The notes under the pieces: model-generated
Seen by the model: the letters and a program-made list of their open reading frames with translations, nothing else
The model's database searches: none
Told to the model about the DNA's origin: nothing
Part shown: piece by piece, positions 10,628 to 21,493 of the stretch
Layout: each line of letters opens with the position of its first letter
How positions within the stretch are numbered: position 1 is the stretch's first letter
Position numbers and translations under genes: made by a program
Origin: Ectobius pallidus
Lineage: Eukaryota; Arthropoda; Insecta; Blattodea; Ectobiidae
Assembly (NCBI GenBank): GCA_964059195.1
Contig: CAXKWD010000007.1
Coordinates: forward strand, 55,961,620 to 56,025,619
Length of the DNA stretch: 64,000 nt
Direction of reading: 5' to 3'

Positions 10628-11099
10628 TTAAAAATGATCTCCGTTTACTGCCACACATTTCTGACATCTTTTAAGAAAGTTTGCATTCGCACATATTAAT
10701 TCTTTTTGTGAAATAGCTGCAATTTCTCTTCTCATGTTTTCTTTCAGTTCTTCAATATTGTACTGTATGAGGGTTATTCTTGTATACTTATTTTTTAAGT
10801 TCTCCCAAAAATAAAAATCAAATACAGTAAGATCTGGAGATCTTGCTGGCTCTAACCCCTTACAAATTACCATATCTTCAAACACTTCTTCAATTAATTT
10901 TGCATTTTTCCAAAAAGAATCCTCTACAGCGCAAACAGCGCTGATTTAATTTAATTAAATTTTCATTTTTCCAACAAGACTTCACTACAGTGCATACTGC
11001 AGATTTGTATGCATTGTAGTGGAGCCTTTTTGGAAAAAATGACAAAAAGTCAGGAAGATCTCCAGATCTTACTGCTTGCTTGTTTCCAGGCCGCTGCAT
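10628..11099 (-). pseudogene. Mariner-type transposase C-terminal fragments
   Basis: The minus-strand text GLEPARSPDLTVFDFYFWENL, NIEELKENMRREIAAI and FLKRCQKCVAVNGDHF matches the end of a mariner/IS630-type DDE transposase: the third catalytic residue region PPRSPDLTPLD-F-LW and the terminal R-QKC---NG-HF. Upstream (10890-11099) SGDLPDFLSFFPKRLHYNA may be scrambled sequence of the same family. The palindromic AAGATCTCCAGATCTTAC occurs near 11055 and, inverted, near 10828, pointing to a local inverted rearrangement. No N-terminal domain is present. Confidence 0.7.
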
Positions 11100-11107
11100 A
11101 GATCTCT

Positions 11108-11173
11108 CTGTGTATATATATATATATGTGTATATATATGTGTATATATATATATATATACAGTATATATATA
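11108..11173. repeat. (TA)n/(TG)n microsatellite
   Basis: Interrupted TATATATA tract with TGTG interruptions, next to the mariner fragment. Confidence 0.9.
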
Positions 11174-11234
11174 AAATTCTTGGACTTATTTTATTATAAT
11201 GTCAATTGCATTTGTTTTAAGAATAGGAGTAGGC

Positions 11235-11397
11235 ATAAAGTTGCAGGACCCCTTGCATGTCTAGTAGTTAGCATTGCTGCCTACGGGTTCTCAGGTCTGA
11301 GATCAATTCTCGGTACCTCCTCAGGTTTTTCTGAGGTAGGGAGGTCTGGAATGGTGTGCACTCAGCCTCATGACAAAAACTGAACAGCTACTTGATA
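11235..11397 (+). repeat. tRNA-derived SINE, 5' part (split copy)
   Basis: Matches the first half of the full-length SINE at 32434-32753: TCTAGTAGTTAGC, then AATTCTCGGTACCTCCTCAG, TTTTTCTGAGGTAGGGAGGTC, CACTCAGCCTC and GCTACTTGATA. The match stops at about 11397 and resumes at about 11979, with an inverted-repeat element between. Confidence 0.8.
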
Positions 11398-11455
11398 TGA
11401 AAGTATGTAGTTAAATATGAAAATTTCAGAATTTATAATTTTTTGTTCTATTAAT

Positions 11456-11882
11456 GCCCGGTTTCTACAAACTTGTGAATTACCTATGGGTAAATTACCC
11501 ATGGACAAATTAGTTCCATTTAACCTACAATGGTATAATGAGCAAGGCCTTGGAGTTGTACAGTTAATTTAATTCAGAAGGCTTTGATTCTCATTGTTAT
11601 TGATCCTATGAAAGGTTAAATTTTATCCAGCCATCCATGAAAGGACAAATTAACCCAAAGATTTACCCTTGGACAGATCTAGCCCTAGTTTGTAGGAACA
11701 TTTTTTCTGTCATTTTCATATTTACCTAGAGGACATTTATCTAGAAACTCGCCACAAGTGTAAGTGATTGCTATTTTTAAATTATTTGTGTTTGTGTGGT
11801 GTTATTCTTGTGTAAATTGTGTAAATTCTGTGCATTAGATAATTTACCCATAGGTAATTCGCGAGTTTATAGAAACCGGCCA
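11456..11882. mobile_element. PIF/Harbinger-like MITE with verified empty site
   Basis: The 427-bp element is bounded by TGCCCGGTTTCTA and its inverse TAGAAACCGGCCA. The terminal inverted repeats run about 40 bp and include GAATTACCTATGGGTAAATT. It is flanked on both sides by TAA. The inverted copy of the surrounding sequence (near 12480) reads CTATTAAGTTAC with a single TAA, which is the exact unoccupied site. A 3-bp TAA duplication is typical of PIF/Harbinger. No coding capacity. Confidence 0.85.
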
Positions 11883-11978
11883 TAAGTTACATATAATTTC
11901 TTCTTAATTTTGAACTGTCTATGTTTAGCAGCATTTATGTTATAATAGACTGCCCTCCAGCTCTGGTTTAGTAAGCAA

Positions 11979-12095
11979 ACAATAACAGTCTTGGGAATCA
12001 GCATGCTGACCATATGCCCCCCAATTCTCCCATCTGTCTGTAGTAGATGATACAGTGGTCGGATGACAGGCCTAGCAACATGGAGTTTAGTTTAT
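11979..12095 (+). repeat. tRNA-derived SINE, 3' part (split copy)
   Basis: Continues the SINE begun at 11235 with CAGCATGCTGACCATATGCC, CCCAATTCTCCCATCTG, GGTCGGATGACAGGCC and a final GGAGTTTAGTTTA. It aligns to the distal third of the copy at 32434-32753. About 25 bp of SINE sequence is missing at the break. Confidence 0.8.
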
Positions 12096-12586
12096 AATGT
12101 TTCAGATTTGTGAACCCATGTTTTAGACAAGACAAGAAGGCGAATTTAACTATATTTTGAGTGTGGGGAGTGTGGGGAGAGGGAGAGATGCTGATAACTT
12201 GGTATTATATTATTGTATATAATGGACATTATTGTGGAAGCACCATTGCCATAACGAAATCGTAAATTGTTCAGTGAATAAATCTTTGATTCAGATCTAT
12301 TAATACTTGATCTGAACCTGAATGCTCTTGCTGTTCAAGAGTTTGCTGTTGTTTTCAATATTTTGAGGTCCTCTCCTAGAGCCGCTGTATTCACCCATGC
12401 ATTAAAACAGTACTGGATGGCAGTCCATTATAACATAAATGCTGCTAAACATAGACAGTTCAAAATTACGAAGAAAATTTATGTAACTTAATAGAACAAA
12501 AAATTATAAATTCTGAAATTTACATATTTAATTACATTCTTTACATCACAATAATTATGACTTTAGAGAAACAACACAAAATTTAC

Positions 12587-13101
12587 CTGGAAGTATGAAG
12601 ATGCGCCAACGTTAGAAGATCTACAAGTATTGGTACACCTTTAGCATCCATAATGTCTTTTACATTGCGTCTGTGTAGAATAAGCTTATTAATGAACAGC
12701 ACCAAGCGATCACGTTCCATCCTATCAGTACACCTTTCAAGCATTCCCATTATGTACTTTGTATCACTGAAAGGTCCAATGTCTTCATGATGTTTTCCAT
12801 ACACAATTGTCATAGCTTGCAAGCATGTGCATTTCATTTCAGGTTTAGTTGTCAAAAGGAACCGGTGGTACAAGTCATTGAAAAATTCATACGAGCGTCG
12901 AATTGGTGAATCTGGAGAATCCTCCTTTTCCAGCAATAGTCTTAAATAATATTCACCAATTCGCACCTCATCAGCAAGGCACTGATACTGAACTTCAAAT
13001 TCATGGTGATTCCAAGCGATGAGTGCATTGCCAGCCAAATCACGATCTGAACTGAACATACGGATTTCATTATCCAAAGCATCTCTCAATTCTTCTCTAG
13101 T
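12587..13101 (-). CDS. Rme-8: RME-8/DNAJC13 exon (IWN repeat end and helical region)
   Basis: A 515-bp minus-strand exon. The acceptor is CTTTTCAG|ACT and the donor is TCCAG|GTAAAT. It begins [16 protein letters not shown], the second half of an IWN repeat whose LIWNHK half ends the 31961-32140 exon. It continues with [87 protein letters not shown] and [12 protein letters not shown]. This is among the best conserved parts of RME-8 in animals. There are no internal stops and coding is intact. It ends in phase 2, which the 7303-7423 exon completes exactly. Confidence 0.96.
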
Positions 13102-13146
13102 CTGAAAAGTAAAATATTTCTTAGAGAAAAGTAATTAAAAAAAAAA

Positions 13147-13166
13147 ACACACACACACACACACAC
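13147..13166. repeat. (CA)n microsatellite
   Basis: Ten CA units just upstream (in gene orientation) of the acceptor of the 12587-13101 exon. Confidence 0.95.
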
Positions 13167-13278
13167 AAAGAGTAGGGTTATCAAAAACAATTATTCTAAA
13201 GTAACATTCAAGTTTGCCGACAGATACTGTATTTCTTCAATAATCTCTGACATCGAATAATAGGTGGAAAAGGGAATA

Positions 13279-13345
13279 CAGTAGACTTTTGATTATCCAG
13301 GATCAGGTTAACTGGGTTGCAATTATCGGGGAAACTTCCAGGGAA
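13279..13345 (+). repeat. Pogo/Tigger-like terminal sequence, solo
   Basis: CAGTAGACTTTTGATTATCC followed by GGATCAGGTTAACTGGGTTG and AATTATCGGGG matches the terminal repeat of pogo/Tigger-type Tc1-mariner elements (CAGTAGACTCTCGATTATCC-like). No partner terminus is seen. The element is probably truncated near the LINE at 13460. Confidence 0.55.
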
Positions 13346-13459
13346 AAGGAAAGAAAGTAAAGAAGAAAGGGAAAAACTCTTTGAAGTCATTATGTTTATG
13401 ATCTAACTGAAAGCTTGTAATTTTTGTGTAAGTGTATACTTTGTTGAAAGATATTCTTT

Positions 13460-16400
13460 ATTAAAGAGAAATTGCGCCCAATGGGCATTGTAGGATGTTA
13501 GTCCTCGCTGCAGAAAGATATCTAACTGCACAATACATCACATGATATCTTTCACACTGCTTTCCACATCGCTCACATATGCATCCTATGTCTGGCTGGT
13601 GGAACTTCTTTACTTTGCACAGCCGGTGGTGGAAGCCATGCACCGCGAAGCGCGTTACGACATGTCTGAGCTCGTAATTTCCTCTTTTCCACTCGTCATT
13701 GGTCATAGCGTCCGTGCTGTAAAAATCACTCCAAATTTCTTCAGCCTTAGTCTCTCCAATAATTGTTCATATCCTGGGGTGGATGGCAGTAGTAACCTAT
13801 AACGGAGCTCTTCAATAAGGAACAATTCCCCGGTCAATTCATAGGCTAGTCTTGAGGGGGTAAATTTAGAAACACACAGGATCTTCTTTAGAAAATTTGC
13901 CTTCAGTCTTTCCAGCTGTTCTAGATTACTTAATTTCAGGTGTGGCCAAACAATCTCTAGACCATATGATATGATAGGTATGATCTTTATCTGAAAGAGT
14001 TTCAGTGCAGTTTTGATGGATAGCCTATTTAGATGCCTTATGTCGCTCATAGCTCTGATCCCAGCAATTATTCGGTCATTGATGTGGCGAGTGAATACAT
14101 TTCCGGTGGCTTGAAATGTAACTCCTAGATACTTGAAGTCTGGTACACATCTCAGAGGTCTTCCTTCTATATAGAAAGTTGCTGCTTTCCCTCCCCTCCT
14201 AAATGTCATAGTCACCGTCTTTCCTTCATTTAGATCTAGTTCGTTCTCTTGTAGCCATTTCTTTACCAGGTCAAAAGCCTTCTGTAGATCTTCTTGTGAC
14301 TCGGAGACCAGCACCATGTCATCCGCTTACATATACAGAGTGACATTCTTAGGGATGATCTTTGCAATCTCCGCCATAGCTATGATGAATAGCACTGGGC
14401 TCAGGGGATCCCCTTGTAGTACCCCGGTTGTCTGTTCTATTAGTCTCGATGTCATAAATCCATCATCTATTACTATAGGAGAGTTCTTTAACTCAGCGCA
14501 TTTTCGTGCGCATGAAGTGCGCATGCATCGAGAGCGTTCCTAAACACAGCGCTGGAATCCATCGGCTCGTTCTCCTTTCCAGCGCATGATTCATCGCACT
14601 TCAAACGCTTCCATCGGTCTTTGGTACAGATGGAAATGCGATTGACCATTGTCGTCTGCCATGATACTATGGTCGTCTGCTTTTCGGTATAGGGACGTCG
14701 TAACTCGTAACACTTAACCTATACAGTATGTCGACACAATGAAGGAAACTGCATTACTGCAATGAATCTTCAGATTCAGATAGAGATAGTATAATTAATA
14801 TTTTATTATATGACTGGTTAATTAAAAAAAATCCCTTTTATAAATTGGCGATTTCTTTCAATTTAAAGAATTTGACATATCAAGAACTTTGGAAATTTTA
14901 CTGAATCAATATTATTTAATTTAACGCAATACGTTTATTTTTAATGTTTTTTGACGTATTTTATGCTTAATGACAAAATATGCCAAGATTTGGAATTTTC
15001 AGTATTATGTTTACATATGGAATCCATCGGATCGTTCTTATTTACATCGCTCAACGTACTCATCGCATATCCATCGGCTTTAAAAAAGCGCATTTTCTCC
15101 GATGAGTTTAAGAACTCTCCTTATGTAATTTGAAGCTAGCATGTTTCTGATGAGTCGCTTTGTGAGCCGGTTACCACTTACTAGGTTTTCCATTTTCTCG
15201 GTTAGGATTTTCCTGCTGATGGAATCGAATGCTTTCGAGAGGTCAATAAAGATTGCATGTAGTTTGCCCTTTGTGACTGCCAGTGCTGATTCTATCTCCG
15301 ACTGTAAGCATTGGATCGCTTGAGTGGTGCTCCTTCCCTTTCTAAAGCCGAACTGAGCCTCTGGTAGTTTTTCGTCGACTTCGCTGCTTAGACGCTTGCA
15401 TAGGAGTGCGGTTAGTATTTTAAATAGTGTGCACTCGAGCGCGATGCCCCTATATGAGTTAGGGTCGTTGATGTCTCCTTTTCCCTTATACAGCATTTTG
15501 ACTGCTGATTTCCTCCATTGCTGTGGGATAGTGCCCTGTCTCATACATTCGTTCATGACAGAAGTAATTGCTCTTCTCAGTGTTGGTAGTGCTTGTTTAA
15601 TATTTTCGTAGTAGACCCTGTCTGGGCCGCAGGCTTTGTTGTTCTTTGCCTTTGTTATTGCCTCTTCTATTTCTTCATCTTGAAACATTTCTTTTTCCAT
15701 TTCCAGTTGGGCCTCGATATCCTCATTCCGGTTGTTAATTGGTCGGGTGTCTCGTTTTTGCAGCAGCTCTCTCATGTGCGTTTCCCACCTGTCTATTGGG
15801 ATGCTGCCGCCGTACCTTGGCTGTCTTGGACAAAGGGCTTTATATGGGTCTTGTTGGGCTGTGTCTATTAATTTTTGTTCTTCTTCTTTCTGATGCATTA
15901 TTTTCCTTTCTTTAATGAGATTCTTGTATTCTCTTCTCTTCCTGGCATACTCCTGAAGATGCTGTTCGCCTTGTGATGTTAGAGCTACATGACGTGCTTT
16001 CAGGGCGTTCTTCCTACCTATATAACAGGTTTCATTAAAGCATGGTTTTTTCTTCTTTGTTCTAGATTCCGGGACATCAGCCCCTTTTAGTAGTCTTTGC
16101 AGTGTGGACACGGCTCCATCTAGATTACCGTCTAGAGCTAGTTTTGAGACTATGTAGTTGTCATTCTCGCAGATTTCTTCCTGCAGACTCTTCCTTGAGG
16201 TCTTTGGGGTTTTCTCTTCCCCTTGGATATCGCACTTTTCTATTTGGAAGGTACTACTCACTAACTGATGCTTCCTTTGTACCGTTGGTATTACTTCCTG
16301 GCCTTTCGTTTTCACTCTGCCTTTGTTCGTGAAAACCAAATCTATAGTGCTAGACCCATTTTTGCAGATATAGGTTTTGTTCTCCTTCTTATTCACCAGT

Positions 16401-16565
16401 GATAGTCCCTCCTCTTCAAGAAATGTTATAACATCTCTCGTCTTCTGCGACGGTATGTCGATCCGGCAGTTTAGGTCTCCTGCCAGAATAATACTATCGT
16501 TTCTTTCTGTGGTGCTTAGGGCGGCACTTATCTCATCGATGATTTGGTGTGAGGCGAGGTCCGGC
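13460..16565 (-). pseudogene. LINE (R1/LOA-like) ORF2, 5'-truncated, with 15-bp TSD
   Basis: The minus-strand element is flanked by TGAAAGATATTCTTT at 13445-13459 and 16566-16580. It keeps the end of the APE endonuclease (IILAGDLNCRID, SSTIDLVFTN), then RT (NNKACGPDRV, DPNSYRGIALE, EAQFGFRKGRSTTQAI, HAIFIDLSKAFDSI, GVLQGDPLSPVLF, ADDMVLVSE) and a C-terminal CCHC-type knuckle (CICERCGKQCERYHVMYC). The active-site Tyr of YADD is a stop codon (14327-14329). A frameshift lies near 13705. A 645-bp MITE splits the RT. ORF2 stops at the very end of the element, with almost no 3' UTR or poly(A). Sense orientation relative to RME-8. Confidence 0.88.
14477..15121. mobile_element. 645-bp MITE inside the LINE RT
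   Basis: The terminal inverted repeats are AGGAGAGTTCTTTAACTC and AGGAGAGTTCTTAAACTC, flanked by TAT on both sides. Removing the element and one TAT restores the RT reading NYI-VIDDG, so the boundaries are well supported. The interior is distinctive: TCCATCGG occurs about four times near the ends (around 14570, 14610, 15020 and 15070), and GTGCGCATGAAGTGCGCATG forms a direct repeat next to the left terminus. No coding frame. The 3-bp TSD suggests a PIF/Harbinger-like system. Confidence 0.85.
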
Positions 16566-16671
16566 TGAAAGATATTCTTTGTCTGCAAGGCAATCTGCGT
16601 TGTGCAGAAAGACTACAAAATAATAACTTATAAAGACGCAAATGCTTTTAACATGGGTAGTAACAAAATTA

Positions 16672-16790
16672 TGAGATTTACTTTTTCTTGTGTTACAAAT
16701 AAGCACATTTTTTTAATGAGTGGGATGCCTTGAGATTTATTTTTTCATGTTTTACAAAGACACACTTTTTCTTTTTCTGACAAGGGAACC
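16672..16790. repeat. Tandem duplication, about 60-bp unit
   Basis: GAGATTTACTTTTTCTTGTG with TTACAAATAAGCACA (from 16673) and GAGATTTATTTTTTCATG with TTTTACAAAGACACA (from 16734) are diverged head-to-tail copies. Confidence 0.5.
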
Positions 16791-16794
16791 GGTA

Positions 16795-18536
16795 TGGGTT
16801 GTCATGTCGATAGGTCTTCATTTTAGATGGACACATGCAAAAAAATTAGCTGCTTATATGAACTGTAAGTGGGTGAAAACATGTTTGTTATGTTCTATAA
16901 GTTAACAACTGCAGCCACTTGTAGAGCTCGCTTGAGTAGCCTGCATGCTGGGTTCACGTGATAACGGTGTCAGGGTGTGCGATAGAGGGAAGGAGCTGCC
17001 TTGTTACTCAAGAAATGTGTTACACTAAATAATTTTTATATAATCATTTGTACTTATCATTTCCATATTTTAAACTATATAATCTGTACAGACACTGGGG
17101 GTTACTTATGATTGTTAGTGTGTGTAGGTGTTACAGAAATGTAACCACTCAATTTGCATGATATTTGAAGATATTTTCCATACACAGCGATTTACAATAC
17201 CAGTGCTTCAATTAACTTATTGGCAATAATGACATTTATTTTCCAGACGAAAGTCTTTAAGTGTTAAGAACAGTGGCGACTCCTGGTTTTTTGGTTGTGT
17301 AGGATGGTGTGGAGAACGCGAATTATCCTATTCACTGTTATTGACGTACATATGCGTCACCGTAAAAAATGCATAAAGGCTGAGATGTAAATTTAATACA
17401 ATAATGCTTTATATAATGCTTTAAAATATGAAAATATTTAACCACGTATGAAAACTGTCATTTACGGAAATCAGCTATTCCGCTATAATTTTCGTAGTTG
17501 ATATCAAACTTATAATTCACTAGTGAAATATGTATTGCTCCAGGAATACTTATATTGAAACATAAACAGCACTGTAAAGATTAATAATAGCTAGGCCAAG
17601 AAATGAAATAAATAAATAAATATTAATAAAAATATGATCACTCCTTCTTTAGAAAACAAGCTTTCAAACGTGAGGAACCACAGAACACATGTGAGGAAGG
17701 AACATAAGACGTCCTCAACTTCCTCCATATGAAACCGGCTTCTCACCACCTTTCCTCTTCCCTGCCTGCCCCTTCACATGCCCAAGAGCTTTAACAACGG
17801 CATGGACTACGTAACATCAACACTGAGGACATCCTCGCAAATACCAACCTGCTCAAAACAGAACTGCTAACTTCCTTCCCGAGTGCTCTACAATAACGCA
17901 GTTTTGTCACTTTACTATTTTAATTTTGACAATGAATGCTAGTAAACATTTATGTTGATCAATTATGAAGTGGAGGATGATCCTCACATCCTATATGGAA
18001 TAATCGCCACTGGTTAAGAACTTGGACTAACATATTACGTAATAATACATTGTACTCATTATAGGCCAAAGTATTAAAAAATGAACTAGTGTAAACAGCA
18101 CATGAGATTCACTTAGTTAATCCTAACAATTTAAGCAGGTACCAATTATTTCACGACAACTACCGAATACAAACAACTGTATTAGAGGAGGATATTATTC
18201 ATTATTATAATATTATTCCCTCCAGTAGTGATAAGGAAAGGGAGAGATATGGCAAATACACATAGGCGTATATATCTGATGCGGGAATCGGAAACACTGT
18301 GCCAGCCGACACCATGCGTGCGCTAGATAGGGGATACGGAAGCTCGCTCGCTACCTTCTCCCACTGACAGCTATAAGTGACTACTCAATATTTCAAATTT
18401 ATGAGATTTGCAATTAATTTTCACCCACTAAAAGTTTATATGAGCAGCTAATTTGGGCATGTGTCTATGTACAATGAAGACATAGTGGTGTGCAAAATTT
18501 GAGGGTAGGTTTCGACATGACATCCTGTATGGTTCC
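16795..18536. mobile_element. Inverted-repeat DNA element (GGAACC termini)
   Basis: The left arm (about 16795-16880) and the right arm (about 18408-18536) are inverted copies. Both carry GGAACC, TGTCATGTCGA, GTCTTCATT, ACACATGC, TTAGCTGCT and GTGGGTGAAAA. The arms are imperfect and no clear TSD was found. The interior has no long frame and contains the complete hAT MITE at 17271-18012. Confidence 0.6.
17271..18012. mobile_element. hAT-type MITE with 8-bp TSD
   Basis: The 742-bp element starts CAGTGGCGACT and ends ATTCGCCACTG-like (AATCGCCACTG). It is flanked by a perfect 8-bp duplication, GTTAAGAA at 17263-17270 and 18013-18020. CAGTGGCG termini with an 8-bp TSD are diagnostic of hAT. There is no transposase frame, so it must have been mobilised in trans. 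Confidence 0.92.
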
Positions 18537-18543
18537 ATTTGAG

Positions 18544-18700
18544 TGGGATGGCTCAATCACTAGCATCTGAAGCTCACAATCAGGAAGTCTTGGGTTCAAA
18601 CCTTGTGGCCAGTCAATTTGACATTCTTTCCGGTAAAGCCATGCAACATTTGACCTGCAACCTGCCAGCTATGTAACGTAAGTCAATGAATTTAATGAAT
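18544..18700 (+). repeat. tRNA-related SINE candidate
   Basis: TGGCTCAATCACTAGCATC (A-box-like) is followed 30 bp later by GGGTTCAAACC (B-box-like), then a non-tRNA body. The spacing fits a pol III internal promoter. The 3' end is not defined. Confidence 0.5.
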
Positions 18701-18944
18701 TTCATTTTGATCCAATGAGAATAGAATAGAGCAAAATATAATTTTAAAATCACCTCATACCCTCATTCATTTTGTAAAATGAAACTATGAGAAGAAGAAT
18801 TTTGTGTTTAACTTTAATTGTGGAAGTAATAGTTAACTTAAATGCAAATTTTCATATAATTATTGTAACGAAAACAACAATAGTCCGTAAAATATAAAGA
18901 ATTAATTATAATTGTAAACATTAATTCATTATAGGGGAGATTGC

Positions 18945-19076
18945 CCCGTTGCTGGTCAGGCCTTAACAAGTAGTTTACATATTAAGATGGTAGATAGCAG
19001 CAGAAAACAGTTATGAAGTGGTAGGCAGGAACAACTACTTGTTGACCGGTAACAAGGCCTGACCGGCCTGAAAACC
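18945..19076. repeat. Short hairpin-forming repeat (MITE-like)
   Basis: GGTCAGGCCTTAACAAGTAG at the left and its inverse at the right (AACTACTTGTTG, AAGGCCTGACC) form a long stem. The right arm has an extra ACCGGT-containing segment. Confidence 0.6.
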
Positions 19077-19224
19077 TAGAGCAAGATAATTTATGACTTA
19101 CAATGTCAGCAGGACTAATTATAAGTGTAATCAGTGTCGGGGACAGTTATAAGTGTAAATAGTGAAGTGTAGCTAAATGTGAAGACAAAACCTCTCACAT
19201 GGATTAGCTCACCATGTGAGATTA

Positions 19225-19375
19225 TCTGAGCTTCCCTACCCTTCCCCTTGCCCTTAAGGGATTCCATGGGCTTATCTTTATTTTTATCTTTATCCTTTGA
19301 AGATCCTTATTCTTTAGATCCTTATCCTTATCCTTAACCTTTATCCTTTATCTTTATCCTTTGAAGATGCCAACA
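19225..19375. repeat. Pyrimidine-rich (CTTTAT)n-like tract
   Basis: Degenerate TTATCC/TTATCTTTAT units on the plus strand, with a repeated CTTTGAAGAT. It is a simple repeat. It is not TTAGG-type telomere sequence. Confidence 0.75.
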
Positions 19376-19379
19376 TTGC

Positions 19380-20720
19380 CAACAGAACAAGAACACTCCA
19401 TCATAATAATAGGCCTATACTAGTAACAATTTCAATCGCATGTGTTCAACACAAAATCATAATTAAAAATTAATTTAAAAAGAAACTAATCAAAAGACAA
19501 TGAAGTAAAACAAATCCTACTTGCTTTGAGTCAACTCAGTGAGTGAACAATGGGCAGCATTGAACTGAGAAGCTGGATCATATGAAGCTATGCATGTTCA
19601 ATTATGACTTGGTCAGCAACCACACTCCAATAAACAGTGCATGTCCAGACAAGTACCGACCAGAACTTATGCTATAATAACAGTTAACATACAATTTCAA
19701 TATAAATCTATAATTCAATATATAGGCCTTGTATTTAATGCAGTACCTACCTCTAATAAACCAGGATAAGAATGTTTCTAAATACAATAATTGAAAATAC
19801 AGTACTTGAAATTGCCAGCAAAGTAGCTTTAAAAGAAATAAAATGTGGAAATTTGATAGAAAATATCACAAAAAAAGCAGAAATTTTCATAACTGAGGAA
19901 AATTCTCATTTTTAAATAAATGTCTTGTATTTAATGTAAATTAAAAGTAAATTTTGTTGGTAATTATTCTACCCATTAGCCTATTTTCAGTAGCGGTCAA
20001 GTGTTGATTTCTTGATATTTCAAAGGCTTGTAGCACCTCTATATCCCTTCGAGTCACATGATGATTTTGTTTTTATTTTAAAGTATACTATAAAGGCTTC
20101 TCATCCTGGCATTTTCAGATTTTTATCACCTGTCCCACATTACTTTTTGGGACCGAAAAAAAGCATGATTTCAAATTTGTTTTGAAGTTCAAGCAAGTTT
20201 TTCAGGGTGAAGGTCAACCAGTAACAGCTCAGTTTTTTTCTTACACATACTCCTCATAAATAAGTGTAACAAGAAAAAAAAAATTGGCCTGTTACTCCAA
20301 GTCCGTTTTTTTTAATGCCTAAAATTACGTAAAACAACAGTTCATGAATGAAGATTACAGCCCCAAAAACCTCTGTTTAGACTTAACTTAAATCTAATTT
20401 AGTATGCACAAACGACATTTTTTAAGCTTTCCAATTAGCCCTATCTGACCATCCTACTGCTGATTCAAACAGAAATTCTACAGCTTTCAGAAAATAAGTC
20501 TGAAATTACATTTTTTGCTTGTTTGTATACTAAACAAATGCCTATATCTCAGGAGTAAAATTTTTTAGAGATATAAAAAGATATGTTTTGGGGTTCAGAA
20601 GATTGGTACATATCACCTACCAAAATTCATCAAAATAAAAAATGGCGTGGCAAAAACTTTTCTTAAAATTTGTTGATTTAAAATGGAATGACCCGAGGAT
20701 GATCACAATGGTGATTGAAA
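19380..20720. other. 1.3 kb of unassigned sequence
   Basis: AT-rich, with no protein motif or termini that could be recognised. Confidence 0.45.
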
Positions 20721-20727
20721 GTACGTG

Positions 20728-21114
20728 GCGTAGGGAAGGGAGGGGAGTCCAGGGGGTGTGGACCTCCCCCAAAATCAAAACCTAAAATTTTAAAGCTCTA
20801 CTTTGTCAAATAATCAATTATTTTATTTAATAATAAAATACGGAACTTGTTAATGTAGACCTATTATTTCCACTGTTCCATGTGTTATTTAACTTTTATT
20901 ACAAATATAAGTATTACAACTTAGGTAACAATTTCTTTTTTAAGTTGGCATGTCTTAAGAGTATGGTAAACAAATTTGCTAACCAGTTTTCAGTGCTGAA
21001 ATAGCATAAAACGTGATTTCATTAGCTCAATATTTAAACATATTCCAGGAGTGATCCCCCATACCCACCGGCTCTTTCAACCCTCCCCAAAATTATTTTC
21101 TGGCTACGCCACTG
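20728..21114. mobile_element. Possible degraded hAT-like element
   Basis: GTGGCGTAGGGAAGGG at the left and CTACGCCACTGCA at the right are inverse copies of a CAGTGGCGTAGC-type hAT terminus. Both inner flanks are G-rich/C-rich (GGGAGGGGAG; CCCTCCCC). The left terminus is diverged and no TSD is clear. Confidence 0.4.
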
Positions 21115-21135
21115 CATTTAAGTGTGTTACAAACC

Positions 21136-21136
<1 letters not shown>

Positions 21137-21172
<36 letters not shown>
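21137..21172. repeat. (TA)n microsatellite
   Basis: 36 bp of pure AT dinucleotides. Confidence 0.97.
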
Positions 21173-21175
<3 letters not shown>

Positions 21176-21493
21176 GACTTTACTGTGTTCTTCCTGATAT
21201 CAGTATCTATAGTTGTATTGTGTGTTTGTGTTTTACACAAATCTAGAGTTTTATTCAGATCTCAATGAAATTTTGCACAATTAACCTTCAAAACAAGAGC
21301 ACTGTTTACATTTCATTTTGGGAGAAAAAAAATTGTGTCCTTATTTAAACTCCCTTAATATTACATAACCTACTGTAATAGCCTTATGCAGTTGCTATGG
21401 GCCAACGACTGTGTATAAACAATCTCCATTGTTCGAGAATATGGTTCTTTATCAGTACATAAGTATGAATAAAATTTATAAGCTTATCATGGA

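Larger units (their letters stand above)
11398..12547. mobile_element. Inverted-repeat element interrupting the SINE
   Basis: The left arm (11398-11978, without the MITE at 11456-11882) and the right arm (about 12395-12547) are reverse complements. Both carry TTAAATATG, TTTCAGAATTTATAATTTTT, GAACTGTCTATGTTTAGCAG and TTATGTTATAAT. The left arm carries an extra 427-bp insertion that the right arm lacks. The second half of the SINE lies between the arms, so the arms may be two inverted copies of one repeat rather than the TIRs of one element. Confidence 0.6.

Noticed and set aside
15141..16568. Plus-strand frames of 60-92 codons
   Set aside because: Antisense to the LINE ORF2 at 13460-16565.
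19225..19375. Telomere-like repeat
   Set aside because: Units are TTATCC/CTTTAT, degenerate and interstitial; insect telomere repeat is TTAGG.
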